A stretch of 36,619 nucleotides of DNA from Pseudonocardia sp. (lineage in GTDB: Bacteria; Actinomycetota; Actinomycetes; Mycobacteriales; Pseudonocardiaceae): positions 1 through 36,619 of the forward strand of contig JAODNO010000448.1 of assembly GCA_025465235.1 (NCBI GenBank), written 5' to 3'. The translations under genes and the position numbers were made by a program. Shown in pieces: positions 8,058-21,353 of this stretch (positions are counted from its first letter, which is position 1; every line of letters begins with the position of its first letter). Under the pieces are notes generated by a model. It saw only the letters and a list, made by a program, of their open reading frames with translations. It was not told the origin of the DNA and searched no databases.

Positions 8058-8875
8058 GACATCTCCGAGTCGGGCGCCGCGGCCGGCAGGACGACCGATG
8101 CGCCCGGCTCCGTGACCGCCACCCTGGTGGTCCCGCCCGCAGCCACCACCGACGCGGCGAACTCACGCGGCGGCTCGACGAGCCGCCTGCGCATCCTCGC
8201 TCCCGGCCTGCCGGGAGCACGGGCCAGCCCGGCCGGGGCGAGGGTCCCCCAGTGCACCGGCACCGCCACCCGGGGGCGCAGCAGCTCCACCGCTGCAGCG
8301 GCTCGGGCCGGGTCGAGGTGCCCGGGCCCGAGTGTCGGCCCCCAGCCCCACACCGGCAGCAGCGCGACGTCGAGCGGCTGCCCGGCGAGCGCAGCCATTC
8401 CGGGGAACAGGTCCGTGTCGCCCGCGGCGTACACGCGCACGTCCGGGCTCGCGAGCAGGTGCCCCATCGCCTGCGCCTGCGGGCCGCGCGTCGAACGCGG
8501 GCCCCAGCGGTGACCGCTGTGCGCCGCGGGCACTCCGGTGACGCGCAGGTCGCCGTCCTCCAGGTGCTCGCCGGGGGCGAGCTCCTCCACCCGCGCGATC
8601 CCCCGCGCGCGCAGCCAGCTCCCCGCGCCGCGCGGAACCACCACCCGCGCGCTGCGCGACAACCGGCGCAGCGACGGCAGGTGCAGGTGGTCGCCGTGCA
8701 GGTGCGAGATCAGGACGAGGTCGACGTCGGCGTGGTCGTCGGGCGCCGGGAGTGGCCCGACGCGGCGCAGTGGCCCGATCCCGCTGGTCAGGACCGGATC
8801 GGTGAGCACGACCCTCCCGGCCAGCTCCATCCGCACCGTGGAGTGTCCGAGGAACCGCATCGCGAGCCCGTGCAC
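8054..8875 (-). CDS. MBL-fold metal-dependent hydrolase (UlaG/NAPE-PLD-like)
   Basis: Metallo-beta-lactamase-fold enzyme, 273 residues from GTG; an ATG five codons later (MRFLGHSTVRM) is the alternative. The metal-binding motif HLHGDHLH is intact, further ligands appear as AAHSGH, AAGDTDLFPG and PVHWGT. The opening FLGHSTVRMEL with LTDPVLTSGIGPLRR is typical of the UlaG/NAPE-PLD branch, which includes phosphodiesterases acting on lipids and lactonases. It heads the coupled set MBL-DedA-holin/phosphodiesterase-hydrolase. Substrate not determinable; a phospholipid-like one would fit the neighbours. Confidence 0.9.
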   Translation of the reverse strand: MHGLAMRFLGHSTVRMELAGRVVLTDPVLTSGIGPLRRVGPLPAPDDHADVDLVLISHLHGDHLHLPSLRRLSRSARVVVPRGAGSWLRARGIARVEELAPGEHLEDGDLRVTGVPAAHSGHRWGPRSTRGPQAQAMGHLLASPDVRVYAAGDTDLFPGMAALAGQPLDVALLPVWGWGPTLGPGHLDPARAAAAVELLRPRVAVPVHWGTLAPAGLARAPGRPGARMRRRLVEPPREFAASVVAAGGTTRVAVTEPGASVVLPAAAPDSEMS

Positions 8876-8881
8876 GTGATC

Positions 8882-8887
8882 AGTATC
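8882..8887 (-). promoter_or_regulatory. Possible -10 element for a leaderless MBL-DedA operon
   Basis: Read on the minus strand, GATACT sits six bases before the GTG at 8875, the distance expected when transcription begins at the start codon itself. No Shine-Dalgarno sequence precedes this GTG, which fits a leaderless message. No convincing -35 box is seen, so this stays tentative. Confidence 0.33.
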
Positions 8888-8917
8888 GCGGGCGCCGGTC
8901 TGCTCGCCGACTTCGCG

Positions 8918-9724
8918 CTACGGCCTGCGCCAGTCGTCGGAGGTCAGGTGCGAGCCCGCCATCGGGCCCATCTGGAGCATCCCGCCGTCCACGGGCCAGG
9001 ACGCGCCCGTCACGTACGACGCGCCAGACGACGCGAGGAACGCCACGACGGCGGCCACCTCGCGGGCGTCCCCAGGCCGGCGCAGCGGCACGCCGGGGCG
9101 GACGACCGACCGCGGGTCCTGGTCCTCCTGACCCGTCATCGGCGTCGCGATCTCTCCCGGCGCGACCGAGTTGACGGTGATGCCGTGCTCGGCGAGCTCC
9201 AGCGCTGCGACCTTCGTGAGCAGCCCGAGCCCGCCCTTCGCGGCGCAGTAGGGCCCGGCACCGACGCGCGGCTGGTGCTCGTGCACGCTCGTGATGTTCA
9301 CGATCCGACCGCCGCGCCCGGCGGCGATCATGTGACGCGCGGCGCGCTGCAAGCACACGAAGGCGCCGTCGAGATCGGTCGCGAGCACCGACCGCCAGGT
9401 CTCGAAGTCGATGTCCAGCAGCAGGGTGCGTGTACCCGTGCCGGCGTTGTTGACCAGGACGTCGACGCCGCCGAGCGCGCCTGCGAGGTCGTCGACGACG
9501 TCAGCGGCGCCGGGCAGCACGGTGAGGTCGAGCCGCCGGGTCTCGGCCTTCCGCCCATGGGCGCGTACCTCGTCCGCCGTGTGCTGCGCACCGGCCTCGT
9601 CCGAGTGCCAGGTGATGCCGACGTCGCAGCCGGCCGCGGCGAGCGCGACCGCCGTGGCGCGACCGATGCCGGAGTCCGAACCGGTGACGATCGCGGTGCT
9701 GGGAAAGCCCTCGGGAGCAGTCAT
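8918..9724 (-). CDS. SDR-family NAD(P)-dependent oxidoreductase
   Basis: Classical short-chain dehydrogenase/reductase of 268 residues. The ORF track adds 30 unlikely residues; the ATG at 9724 (MTAPEGF) fits the family start. Cofactor loop TGSDSGIG, NNAG motif, and the active-site YCAAK are all present, with the SVAPGEIATPM region and C-terminal VTGASWPVDGGM. These features match FabG-like oxidoreductases of the type often annotated as glucose dehydrogenase or 3-oxoacyl reductase. A 41-bp gap separates it from the upstream phosphofructokinase gene and 42 bp from the downstream MBL gene. Substrate unknown. Confidence 0.92.
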   Translation of the reverse strand: MTAPEGFPSTAIVTGSDSGIGRATAVALAAAGCDVGITWHSDEAGAQHTADEVRAHGRKAETRRLDLTVLPGAADVVDDLAGALGGVDVLVNNAGTGTRTLLLDIDFETWRSVLATDLDGAFVCLQRAARHMIAAGRGGRIVNITSVHEHQPRVGAGPYCAAKGGLGLLTKVAALELAEHGITVNSVAPGEIATPMTGQEDQDPRSVVRPGVPLRRPGDAREVAAVVAFLASSGASYVTGASWPVDGGMLQMGPMAGSHLTSDDWRRP

Positions 9725-9765
9725 GCCCCAGGGATACCCATGAGGATTGCACCGGTGCACATTCG

Positions 9766-11142
9766 TCAGGCGAAGCGCACCGGCTGCCCTGTGGACTCGA
9801 GCACCGCCATCCACAGGTCGCCGTGCGGGTCGACCTGGTTGCGCCTGCTCACCGCCACCTTCATCGGGATGTGTACGAACCGCCGCCGGTACCGGCCCAC
9901 GACCATCTCCGTGCGCCCCGACATCGCCGCGTGTACGGCCGCCTGCGACAGACGCACGCAGTACACCGAGTCGTAGGGGTTGGCGGGCACGCTGCGGATG
10001 GCGTAGCTGGGGTCGATGTAGCGGATCGAGGTCTCCACGCCCGCGTCGGCGAAGTGGTCGCCGATCCGCCTCCGCAGGTATGGGCCGATGTCCTGCAGGC
10101 GGGCGTTGCCTGAGGCGTCGCTCGCGTCACCCGACCCGCCCAGCAGCTCCTGACCCGCCCCTTCGGCCGCGACCACGACGGCGTGCCCCCGCTCGGCGAC
10201 TCTCCGGCGCAGGTGCGCGAGCAGCCCCTGGTCGCCCTCGAGCCCGAAGGGCACTTCGGGGATCAGCACGAAGTCGGCCCCGCTGCGGGCGAGCGCCGCG
10301 TAACACGCGATGAAGCCTGAGTGCCTGCCCATGAGCTTGACCAGCCCGATGCCGTTCGCCGTGGACTTGGCCTCGACCTGAGCGGCCCTGATCGCATCGC
10401 TGGCCAGGCTGAAGGCGGTCTGGAAGCCGAAGCTCTGGTCGATGTAGGGGATGTCGTTGTCGATGGTCTTCGGGATGCCGACGACGGCGAGCCGGAGCCC
10501 CCGCTCCGCCACCGTGCCGGCGATCTGCATCGCCCCGCGCATCGAGCCGTCGCCGCCGACGACGAACAGCACGTTGACGTGCAGGCGCTCGAGGCAGTCG
10601 ACGATCTCCTCGGGGTCCTGCGGGCCGCGTGACGTGCCGAGCACGGTGCCGCCGTCGGTCGCGATGTCCCGCACGGAGTCCGGCGTGAGCTCGACGACGT
10701 CGTGCCCGTAGTCGGCGACGAATCCCTGGTAGCCGTTGCGGATGCCAACCACCCGGCGCACGCGGTAGTGGTAGGTCAGCGTGCGGACGAGCCCGGCGAT
10801 CACGTCGTTGAGCCCAGGACACAGGCCCCCGCACGTGACGATCGCCGCCCGGGTCTTCGCCGGGTCGAAGAAGATCTTGCGCCGGGGCCCGCACGGCTCC
10901 ATCCCCGGCAGCTCTCCCGCCGGAACCCCACGCGAGGTGATGCCGGCGAGGGTGTCGTCGAGCAATACGCGGTCGTGCTCGTCGACGTAGTGCTCTGTCG
11001 TGCGCCGTGAGTCGAGCAGCGGAGCCATCGGGGAGGTGATGCGGCACGGTCCGAGGCTGCTGATGGCGAGGTCTGGCGCGGTTTGGGCGCGGGTCAGCTC
11101 GACGACACTCCCCTGCTGATCGTCGGAGAAGGCTGTGCTCAC
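9766..11142 (-). CDS. 6-phosphofructokinase (ATP type predicted)
   Basis: Phosphorylates fructose 6-phosphate in glycolysis. The longest ORF starts at 11274, but the GTG at 11142 (VSTAFSDDQQ) has AGGGAG about six bases upstream and removes an unconvincing 44-residue extension, giving 458 residues. Motifs: CGGLCPGLNDVI for phosphate binding, GGDGSMRGA, PKTIDNDI with the catalytic Asp, MGRHSGFIA. Gly in GGDG points to ATP as donor, while Lys in PKTIDND is the residue shared with pyrophosphate-dependent enzymes; this Gly/Lys pair marks the long plant-like bacterial group and not the short E. coli PfkA type. The ~80-residue N-terminal extension before the catalytic core fits that group. Confidence 0.92.
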   Translation of the reverse strand: MSTAFSDDQQGSVVELTRAQTAPDLAISSLGPCRITSPMAPLLDSRRTTEHYVDEHDRVLLDDTLAGITSRGVPAGELPGMEPCGPRRKIFFDPAKTRAAIVTCGGLCPGLNDVIAGLVRTLTYHYRVRRVVGIRNGYQGFVADYGHDVVELTPDSVRDIATDGGTVLGTSRGPQDPEEIVDCLERLHVNVLFVVGGDGSMRGAMQIAGTVAERGLRLAVVGIPKTIDNDIPYIDQSFGFQTAFSLASDAIRAAQVEAKSTANGIGLVKLMGRHSGFIACYAALARSGADFVLIPEVPFGLEGDQGLLAHLRRRVAERGHAVVVAAEGAGQELLGGSGDASDASGNARLQDIGPYLRRRIGDHFADAGVETSIRYIDPSYAIRSVPANPYDSVYCVRLSQAAVHAAMSGRTEMVVGRYRRRFVHIPMKVAVSRRNQVDPHGDLWMAVLESTGQPVRFA

Positions 11143-11335
11143 GGCGACGCTCCCTGCATCGACCGAACCGGACGACCACGCCGCAGCGCCGGGACCATGG
11201 CCTTCTTGACCGTTCCAGGATGCCCTGCCGGCCATGTGCTGGCTAGGCCGGGCCGCAAGTCGCACCCCCGGCACGTGACGAACCTATCGAAGGCGACAAA
11301 AAGCTTGCTAATGACAACAATTACGTGGTCATCTG
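11143..11335. promoter_or_regulatory. Divergent promoter region (phosphofructokinase / MFS)
   Basis: This 193-bp gap separates divergent genes. The part near 11290-11325 is clearly richer in A/T than its surroundings and includes TAAT-N7-ATTA (11309-11323), a short inverted repeat just upstream of the MFS ATG. I cannot assign firm -35 and -10 boxes on either strand. No RNA gene or small ORF is evident. Confidence 0.4.
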
Positions 11336-12772
11336 ATGGCCGTGGTCGCACCGTCTGCTCGTCCGACTCTTGTCATCGGCGTCCTTGCCTCGTGCGGGCT
11401 CGCCGTCTCACTGATGCAGACCCTGGTCGTTCCGCTCCTGCCGCAGTTCCCCCGCCTGCTCTCGGCGTCGCCCGGGACGGTGGCGTGGCTCGTCACGGCC
11501 ACGCTCGTGGCCGGCGCGGTGTGTGCACCGGTGCTGGGCAGGCTCGGCGACATGTACGGCAAGCGCCGCATGCTGCTCGTGGCGCTGATGATGGTGACCA
11601 CGGGGTCGGCGCTGGGCGCGGTGGCACCCGACGTCGGCTTCCTGATCGTCGCCCGCGTGCTGCAGGGCGCGTCGCTGGGCGTGATCGCGCTCGGTATCAG
11701 CATCATGCGCGACCTGCTGCCGCCCGACCGGGTCGGGAGCGGCATCGCGTTGATGAGCTCCTCGCTCGGCATCGGCGGCGCGATCTGTCTTCCGATCACC
11801 GGCCTCGTCGCGCAGCACGCGAGCTGGCGCTGGCTCTTCGCGGGAGCCGCGGTGCTCGGGGCCCTGCAGTTCCTCCTGGTGCGCAAGGTGGTGCGGGAGT
11901 CGCCGCAGCGCACCGGCGGCCGATTCGACCTGCCGGGTGCCGTCGGGCTCGCCCTCGCGCTGGTCTGCGTGCTCCTCGCGATCTCCAAGGGCACCGAGTG
12001 GGGTTGGGGCAGCCCCCGGGTGATCGGCCTGCTCGCCGCCGCTCTGGTGCTGTTCGCGCTGTGGAGCAGGCTGGAGTTGCGGGCGCGCTCGCCGCTGGTG
12101 GACCTGCGGGTCTCGGCACGGCCCGCGGTGCTCTGGACGAACATCGCGTCGATCCTCATCGGGTTCGGCATGTTCGCCGGGTTCCTCGTGACCACGCAGG
12201 TCCTGCAGGCGCCGGTCGCGACCGGGTACGGGTTCGGGATGTCGCTCGTCGCCGCCGGGGTCGTACTTCTCCCGATCGGAGGGGCGATGACGATCTTCTC
12301 GCCGATCTCCGCCCGCGTGTCGCGTCGCCGCGGCGCCCGCACCACGCTCGTGCTCGGCACCGCCGTGCTCGCGGTCGGCAACTTCGCGATGGCGACGCTG
12401 CCCGGGTCGATCCCGCTGGTGATGGCCGCATTCACCGTCACGGCCATCGGGGCGGCGCTGGCCTACTCCGCGCTGCCGCTGCTCATCATGGCCGCGGTGC
12501 CCACGTCGGAGACAGCAGCGGCCAACAGCCTCAACACGCTGATGCGGATGCTGGGCACCTCCTCCTGCAGCGCGGTGGTGGCGGCGGTCACCACCGGCTT
12601 GACCACCGTGGTCGACGGACGGCTACTGCCCTCGGGCGACGCGTACACCGTCGTGTTTCTCGCGGCGGCGGCCGCGGCACTGAGTGGGGCCGCGATCGCG
12701 GCCTTCACCCCGCGGTCGAAGGCGGCCGGGCCGAGCAGTCCCGCGCTGATGCCCGCGCCGGCACGGGCCTGA
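11336..12772 (+). CDS. MFS transporter
   Basis: Major-facilitator exporter of 478 residues with about 14 hydrophobic segments. Motif A GRLGDMYGKRRM and a TM1 region ending in SLMQTLVVPLLPQF are visible, the latter typical of actinobacterial DHA2-like exporters. The ATG at 11336 has only a weak GTGG before it. The gene is transcribed away from the phosphofructokinase gene. Its last 68 bases overlap the 3' end of the convergent MFS gene, an unusual tail-to-tail overlap. Substrate unknown. Confidence 0.9.
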   Translation: MAVVAPSARPTLVIGVLASCGLAVSLMQTLVVPLLPQFPRLLSASPGTVAWLVTATLVAGAVCAPVLGRLGDMYGKRRMLLVALMMVTTGSALGAVAPDVGFLIVARVLQGASLGVIALGISIMRDLLPPDRVGSGIALMSSSLGIGGAICLPITGLVAQHASWRWLFAGAAVLGALQFLLVRKVVRESPQRTGGRFDLPGAVGLALALVCVLLAISKGTEWGWGSPRVIGLLAAALVLFALWSRLELRARSPLVDLRVSARPAVLWTNIASILIGFGMFAGFLVTTQVLQAPVATGYGFGMSLVAAGVVLLPIGGAMTIFSPISARVSRRRGARTTLVLGTAVLAVGNFAMATLPGSIPLVMAAFTVTAIGAALAYSALPLLIMAAVPTSETAAANSLNTLMRMLGTSSCSAVVAAVTTGLTTVVDGRLLPSGDAYTVVFLAAAAAALSGAAIAAFTPRSKAAGPSSPALMPAPARA

Positions 12773-14150
12773 CCGCGGCGTCCATGCGCTGGGCACGGAC
12801 CGCGCCGACGACCACACCGCACGCCGCGGCGACGAGCGCCCCGGCCGCCATCACGATCCAGGCCGTGCGGAACGGCGGAAGCGTCGTGCCCGCGGCGGAC
12901 AGCCCGGACAGCAGCAGGGAGATCCCGAACACCGCCCCGATCTGACGGGCACACGTGCCCACGGCGCTGCCGGTGGCGTAGCGCCCGGCCGGCAACTGCG
13001 CAACGGCGGCCGTCCCGAGCCCGGAGAAGACCAGTCCGACCCCGGTTCCGGTGAGCAGCGTCGCAGGCAGGAACGTCGTGGCGTATGCGGGGACGGGGCC
13101 GATGAGGGTGGAGAAAAGGACGCACCCACAGGTGAACAGGAGGGCGCCGGGCACGATCGAGGCACGGGCGCCGAAGCGGTCGGCGACCCGGCCGCCGACC
13201 GTCGACGCCACGGCGGCCATCAGCGGGCCCGGCGTGACCGCGAGCCCTGCAGCCAGCACGTCGTACCGCCAGACGCCGGTCAGGAACAGCACGTTCGCGA
13301 GCAGCAGCGCGTAGAAGGCTGCCGAGAACACGAGGTAGCCCGCCGTCGCTCCGGCGAACGCACGCAGGCGGAACAGCGTGAGCTCCACGAGCGGGTTCGG
13401 CACGCGCGCGCTGCGCAGCACGAACACCGCGAGCAGCGCGGTCCCGGCGAGCAGCGGAACGGCGGTGGCGGGCGCCGTCCATCCTCCGTCCTCGCCGCTG
13501 ACGATGCCCAGCGACAGCAGCGCGACCCCCGCACCGAGCAGCAGGACGCTGAACGGGTCGGGCAGCCCGGAACGCTCGTCGCGGGACTCGGCGAGCACCG
13601 TGGCGCCGACGACGAGCGTCACGACCACGACCGGCAGGTTGACGAAGAACACCGCACGCCAGCCCAGGCCGTCGACGAGCAGCCCACCGAGGGCGGGCCC
13701 CGCCGCCGCGGCGATCCCGCCCATCGCGCCCCACGTGCCGACGGCGAAGCCGCGGCGCTCCGGGGCGAACGCAGGCAGGAGCAGTGCGAGCGAGGACGGG
13801 GCGAGCAGAGCGGCGGCGACCGCCTGCAGGACCCGCGCGGCCACGAGGACGGCAGCGGTCGGTGCCAGCGCGCAGACCACCGAGGCGATCCCGAACAGGG
13901 TCAGCCCCGCGAGGAACACACGGCGGCGGCCGAGCAGATCGGCGAGCCGTCCCGCCGGGATGAGCAGCGCGGCGAAGGCGACGTTGTACCCGCTGAAGAC
14001 CCAGGAGAGAGCGCCCAGGGACGTCGTCGCGAACTCGGCGGAGAGCGCCGGGAACGCGATGTTGACGATCGTGACGTCCAGGAACGCCAGGAACGCGGCG
14101 AGCGATGAGACCGCGAGCACGGCCCCGGGCCGTGCCTGCTGAGTTGCCAT
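12705..14150 (-). CDS. DHA2-type MFS exporter
   Basis: Second exporter, 481 residues with the start moved to the ATG at 14150 (MATQQARPG), 13 codons inside the ORF-track start; GGTGGG lies just upstream. About 14 membrane helices; TM1 signature LDVTIVNIAFPALSAEF and motif A GRLADLLGRRRV place it in the DHA2/EmrB group. Its 3' end overlaps the convergent MFS gene, so the two C-termini share 68 bp in opposite strands. A perfect palindrome sits in the promoter, but no regulator gene lies next to it. Confidence 0.91.
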   Translation of the reverse strand: MATQQARPGAVLAVSSLAAFLAFLDVTIVNIAFPALSAEFATTSLGALSWVFSGYNVAFAALLIPAGRLADLLGRRRVFLAGLTLFGIASVVCALAPTAAVLVAARVLQAVAAALLAPSSLALLLPAFAPERRGFAVGTWGAMGGIAAAAGPALGGLLVDGLGWRAVFFVNLPVVVVTLVVGATVLAESRDERSGLPDPFSVLLLGAGVALLSLGIVSGEDGGWTAPATAVPLLAGTALLAVFVLRSARVPNPLVELTLFRLRAFAGATAGYLVFSAAFYALLLANVLFLTGVWRYDVLAAGLAVTPGPLMAAVASTVGGRVADRFGARASIVPGALLFTCGCVLFSTLIGPVPAYATTFLPATLLTGTGVGLVFSGLGTAAVAQLPAGRYATGSAVGTCARQIGAVFGISLLLSGLSAAGTTLPPFRTAWIVMAAGALVAAACGVVVGAVRAQRMDAAVRPVPARASARDCSARPPSTAG

Positions 14151-14159
14151 AATGGACCC

Positions 14160-14190
14160 ACCATATCGACCCTGAGTTGCCAACAGCAAC
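14160..14190 (-). promoter_or_regulatory. Promoter with palindromic operator for the MFS gene
   Basis: A perfect inverted repeat GTTGC-N5-GCAAC (14176-14190) covers a -35-like TTGCTG; an 18-base spacer leads to TATGGT (-10-like). A repressor bound here would block the promoter. With this -10, transcription would start about three bases before the ATG, so the message may be nearly leaderless. Confidence 0.45.
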
Positions 14191-14201
14191 CCATGTCGTG
14201 A

Positions 14202-14570
14202 CTACTGGCGCGTGTCCCGGCGGATCGGATGGTCCTCCGGCACCTGGACCAGCACGATCCTCGTACCGCCCGGGTCCGCGATCCACATCTCGCGCAGGCC
14301 CCACGGCTCCTGGCGCGGCTCCCGTACGACGTACCCGGCGAGCTCACGGTGGGCCGCGGCCAGGTCGCGCACCTGCAGCCAGAGCCCGATCGCGTCCCCC
14401 GGCGGCCCGGCAGCCCTGCCGGAGAGCTCCAGGAAGCCACCACCCAGGAAGAACACCGTGCCACCCGGGAACTCCCTGGCGACCGCGAGCCCGAGCACAT
14501 CCCGGTAGAACGCGACGCTGCGCTGCATGTCGACCGGGTGCAGCAGTACCCGGGAGGCGAGGACCTCCAT
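14202..14570 (-). CDS. VOC-family (glyoxalase/bleomycin-resistance-like) protein
   Basis: Small protein of 122 residues with one vicinal-oxygen-chelate unit: RSVAFYRDVLGL near the start and IADPGGTRIVLV near the end. The usual first metal ligand His before the conserved Asp appears to be Arg (RVLLHPVD), and the terminal Glu of the DPxGxxxE pattern is Val. Both changes suggest it may not bind a catalytic metal, and could act as a binding or immunity-type protein. A 47-bp gap separates it from the upstream hydrolase, so cotranscription is likely. No specific function can be given. Confidence 0.85.
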   Translation of the reverse strand: MEVLASRVLLHPVDMQRSVAFYRDVLGLAVAREFPGGTVFFLGGGFLELSGRAAGPPGDAIGLWLQVRDLAAAHRELAGYVVREPRQEPWGLREMWIADPGGTRIVLVQVPEDHPIRRDTRQ

Positions 14571-14617
14571 CAGGACGACCAGACGCTGGCCATGGCCGGC
14601 ACCCTAGTGTCGCGGCG

Positions 14618-15487
14618 TCAGCCCGGGTACTCGCTCATCTGGTCGAGGATCAGATCGGCGAGCTGAGCGGGCGACTCGTCGAGGATCCAGTGGCTGACCC
14701 CGCGCAGCTCCACGTAGCGGAAGGGACCGGCCACCTGCTGCTGCGTCAGCTCCGTTGCCTGCCGGGTGACGGCGGTGTCGCCGTCGCTCCAGACGAACAG
14801 CGTGGGCACCTCTACGGGTGGGTCCACATCACCGCGCGTCCCGCGGAGCCCGCCGCGGTACCAGTTGATCGCCGCGGTCAGCGCCGCGGGGTCGGCCAGC
14901 CCGGCCGCGTCCCGCTCCGCGGCCGTCCTTCCCTGCCCCGTCCGCCGCAGACCCGCGACCAGTGCCGGCGAGAACGGGCGGTCATCGGCCCGGAGCACTC
15001 GCTCCGGCAGCGCAGGGAGCTGCAACGCGTAGACGTACCAGGACGCGAGCGCCTGCCGGGTGGTGAACAGCGAGCGCACGTAGGTCGCGGGCGGGGGAAC
15101 GGACACCGCGGTGAGCGAGCGGACGCGGTCGGGGTGCCGCGCAGCCAAGTGCCAGGCGACCGCGGCGCCCCAGTCGTGCCCGACCACGTGCACCCGCCCG
15201 GCCGCACCGACCAGCGCATCCACCACCGCCAGCGCGTCCCCGACGAGATCCGTGAGCCGGTAGGCACTCCGGCCACGCGGACGCGCGCACGGCGAGTAGC
15301 CGCGCTGGTCGGGTGCGAGCGTCCGGTAGCCGTGGGCGGCGAGCCGTTGCGCGACCTCGTCCCATGCGGTGCCGCGTTGTGGGAAGCCGTGCAGCAGCAG
15401 TACCGGGACGTCGTCGCCGGAGCCGTGCTCGTGCACGTCGAAGGTCAGGTCGCCCCGCGTCACCGTCAGCACGGGATCATCATGCAT
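14618..15487 (-). CDS. Alpha/beta hydrolase, epoxide hydrolase/haloalkane dehalogenase-like
   Basis: 289 residues. Oxyanion-hole motif LLLHGFPQ, Asp nucleophile in VGHDWGAAVAWHLA, and catalytic His in GVSHWILDE define the Asp-nucleophile branch (soluble epoxide hydrolases, fluoroacetate or haloalkane dehalogenases). APDQRGYSPCARP is typical of the epoxide-hydrolase side. The ATG at 15487 has GAGGG upstream. It is divergent from the giant carboxylase gene and probably cotranscribed with the VOC gene. Substrate unknown. Confidence 0.9.
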   Translation of the reverse strand: MHDDPVLTVTRGDLTFDVHEHGSGDDVPVLLLHGFPQRGTAWDEVAQRLAAHGYRTLAPDQRGYSPCARPRGRSAYRLTDLVGDALAVVDALVGAAGRVHVVGHDWGAAVAWHLAARHPDRVRSLTAVSVPPPATYVRSLFTTRQALASWYVYALQLPALPERVLRADDRPFSPALVAGLRRTGQGRTAAERDAAGLADPAALTAAINWYRGGLRGTRGDVDPPVEVPTLFVWSDGDTAVTRQATELTQQQVAGPFRYVELRGVSHWILDESPAQLADLILDQMSEYPG

Positions 15488-15641
15488 GCGCCCTCGCTAG
15501 GGCGGTCACCCGCTCGTCAGTTGTGCGATGGCGGGAGGTCGAGTTGGGTGGGCCCGGGCGAGGAGTTCGGGGCGCTCCAGTCCGTCGGTACCGCCACGGG
15601 TGGGGCCGTCCCGAGGCACCAGCGACGAGAGTGAGCAGATC
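15488..15641. promoter_or_regulatory. Divergent control region (hydrolase / carboxylase)
   Basis: The 154-bp gap between divergent genes holds a small perfect palindrome GCCCT-CGCT-AGGGC (15490-15503) directly in front of the hydrolase start. A weak -35/-10 pair for the carboxylase (TTGTGC, 17 bases, TTGGGT) can be drawn but is not convincing. Nothing else is evident. Confidence 0.3.
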
Positions 15642-21347
<5,706 letters not shown>

Positions 21348-21353
21348 CCCGGG

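Noticed and set aside
7670-9976. 768-residue plus-strand ORF
   Set aside because: Runs antisense through the DedA, MBL and SDR genes, Arg/Pro-rich and without motifs.
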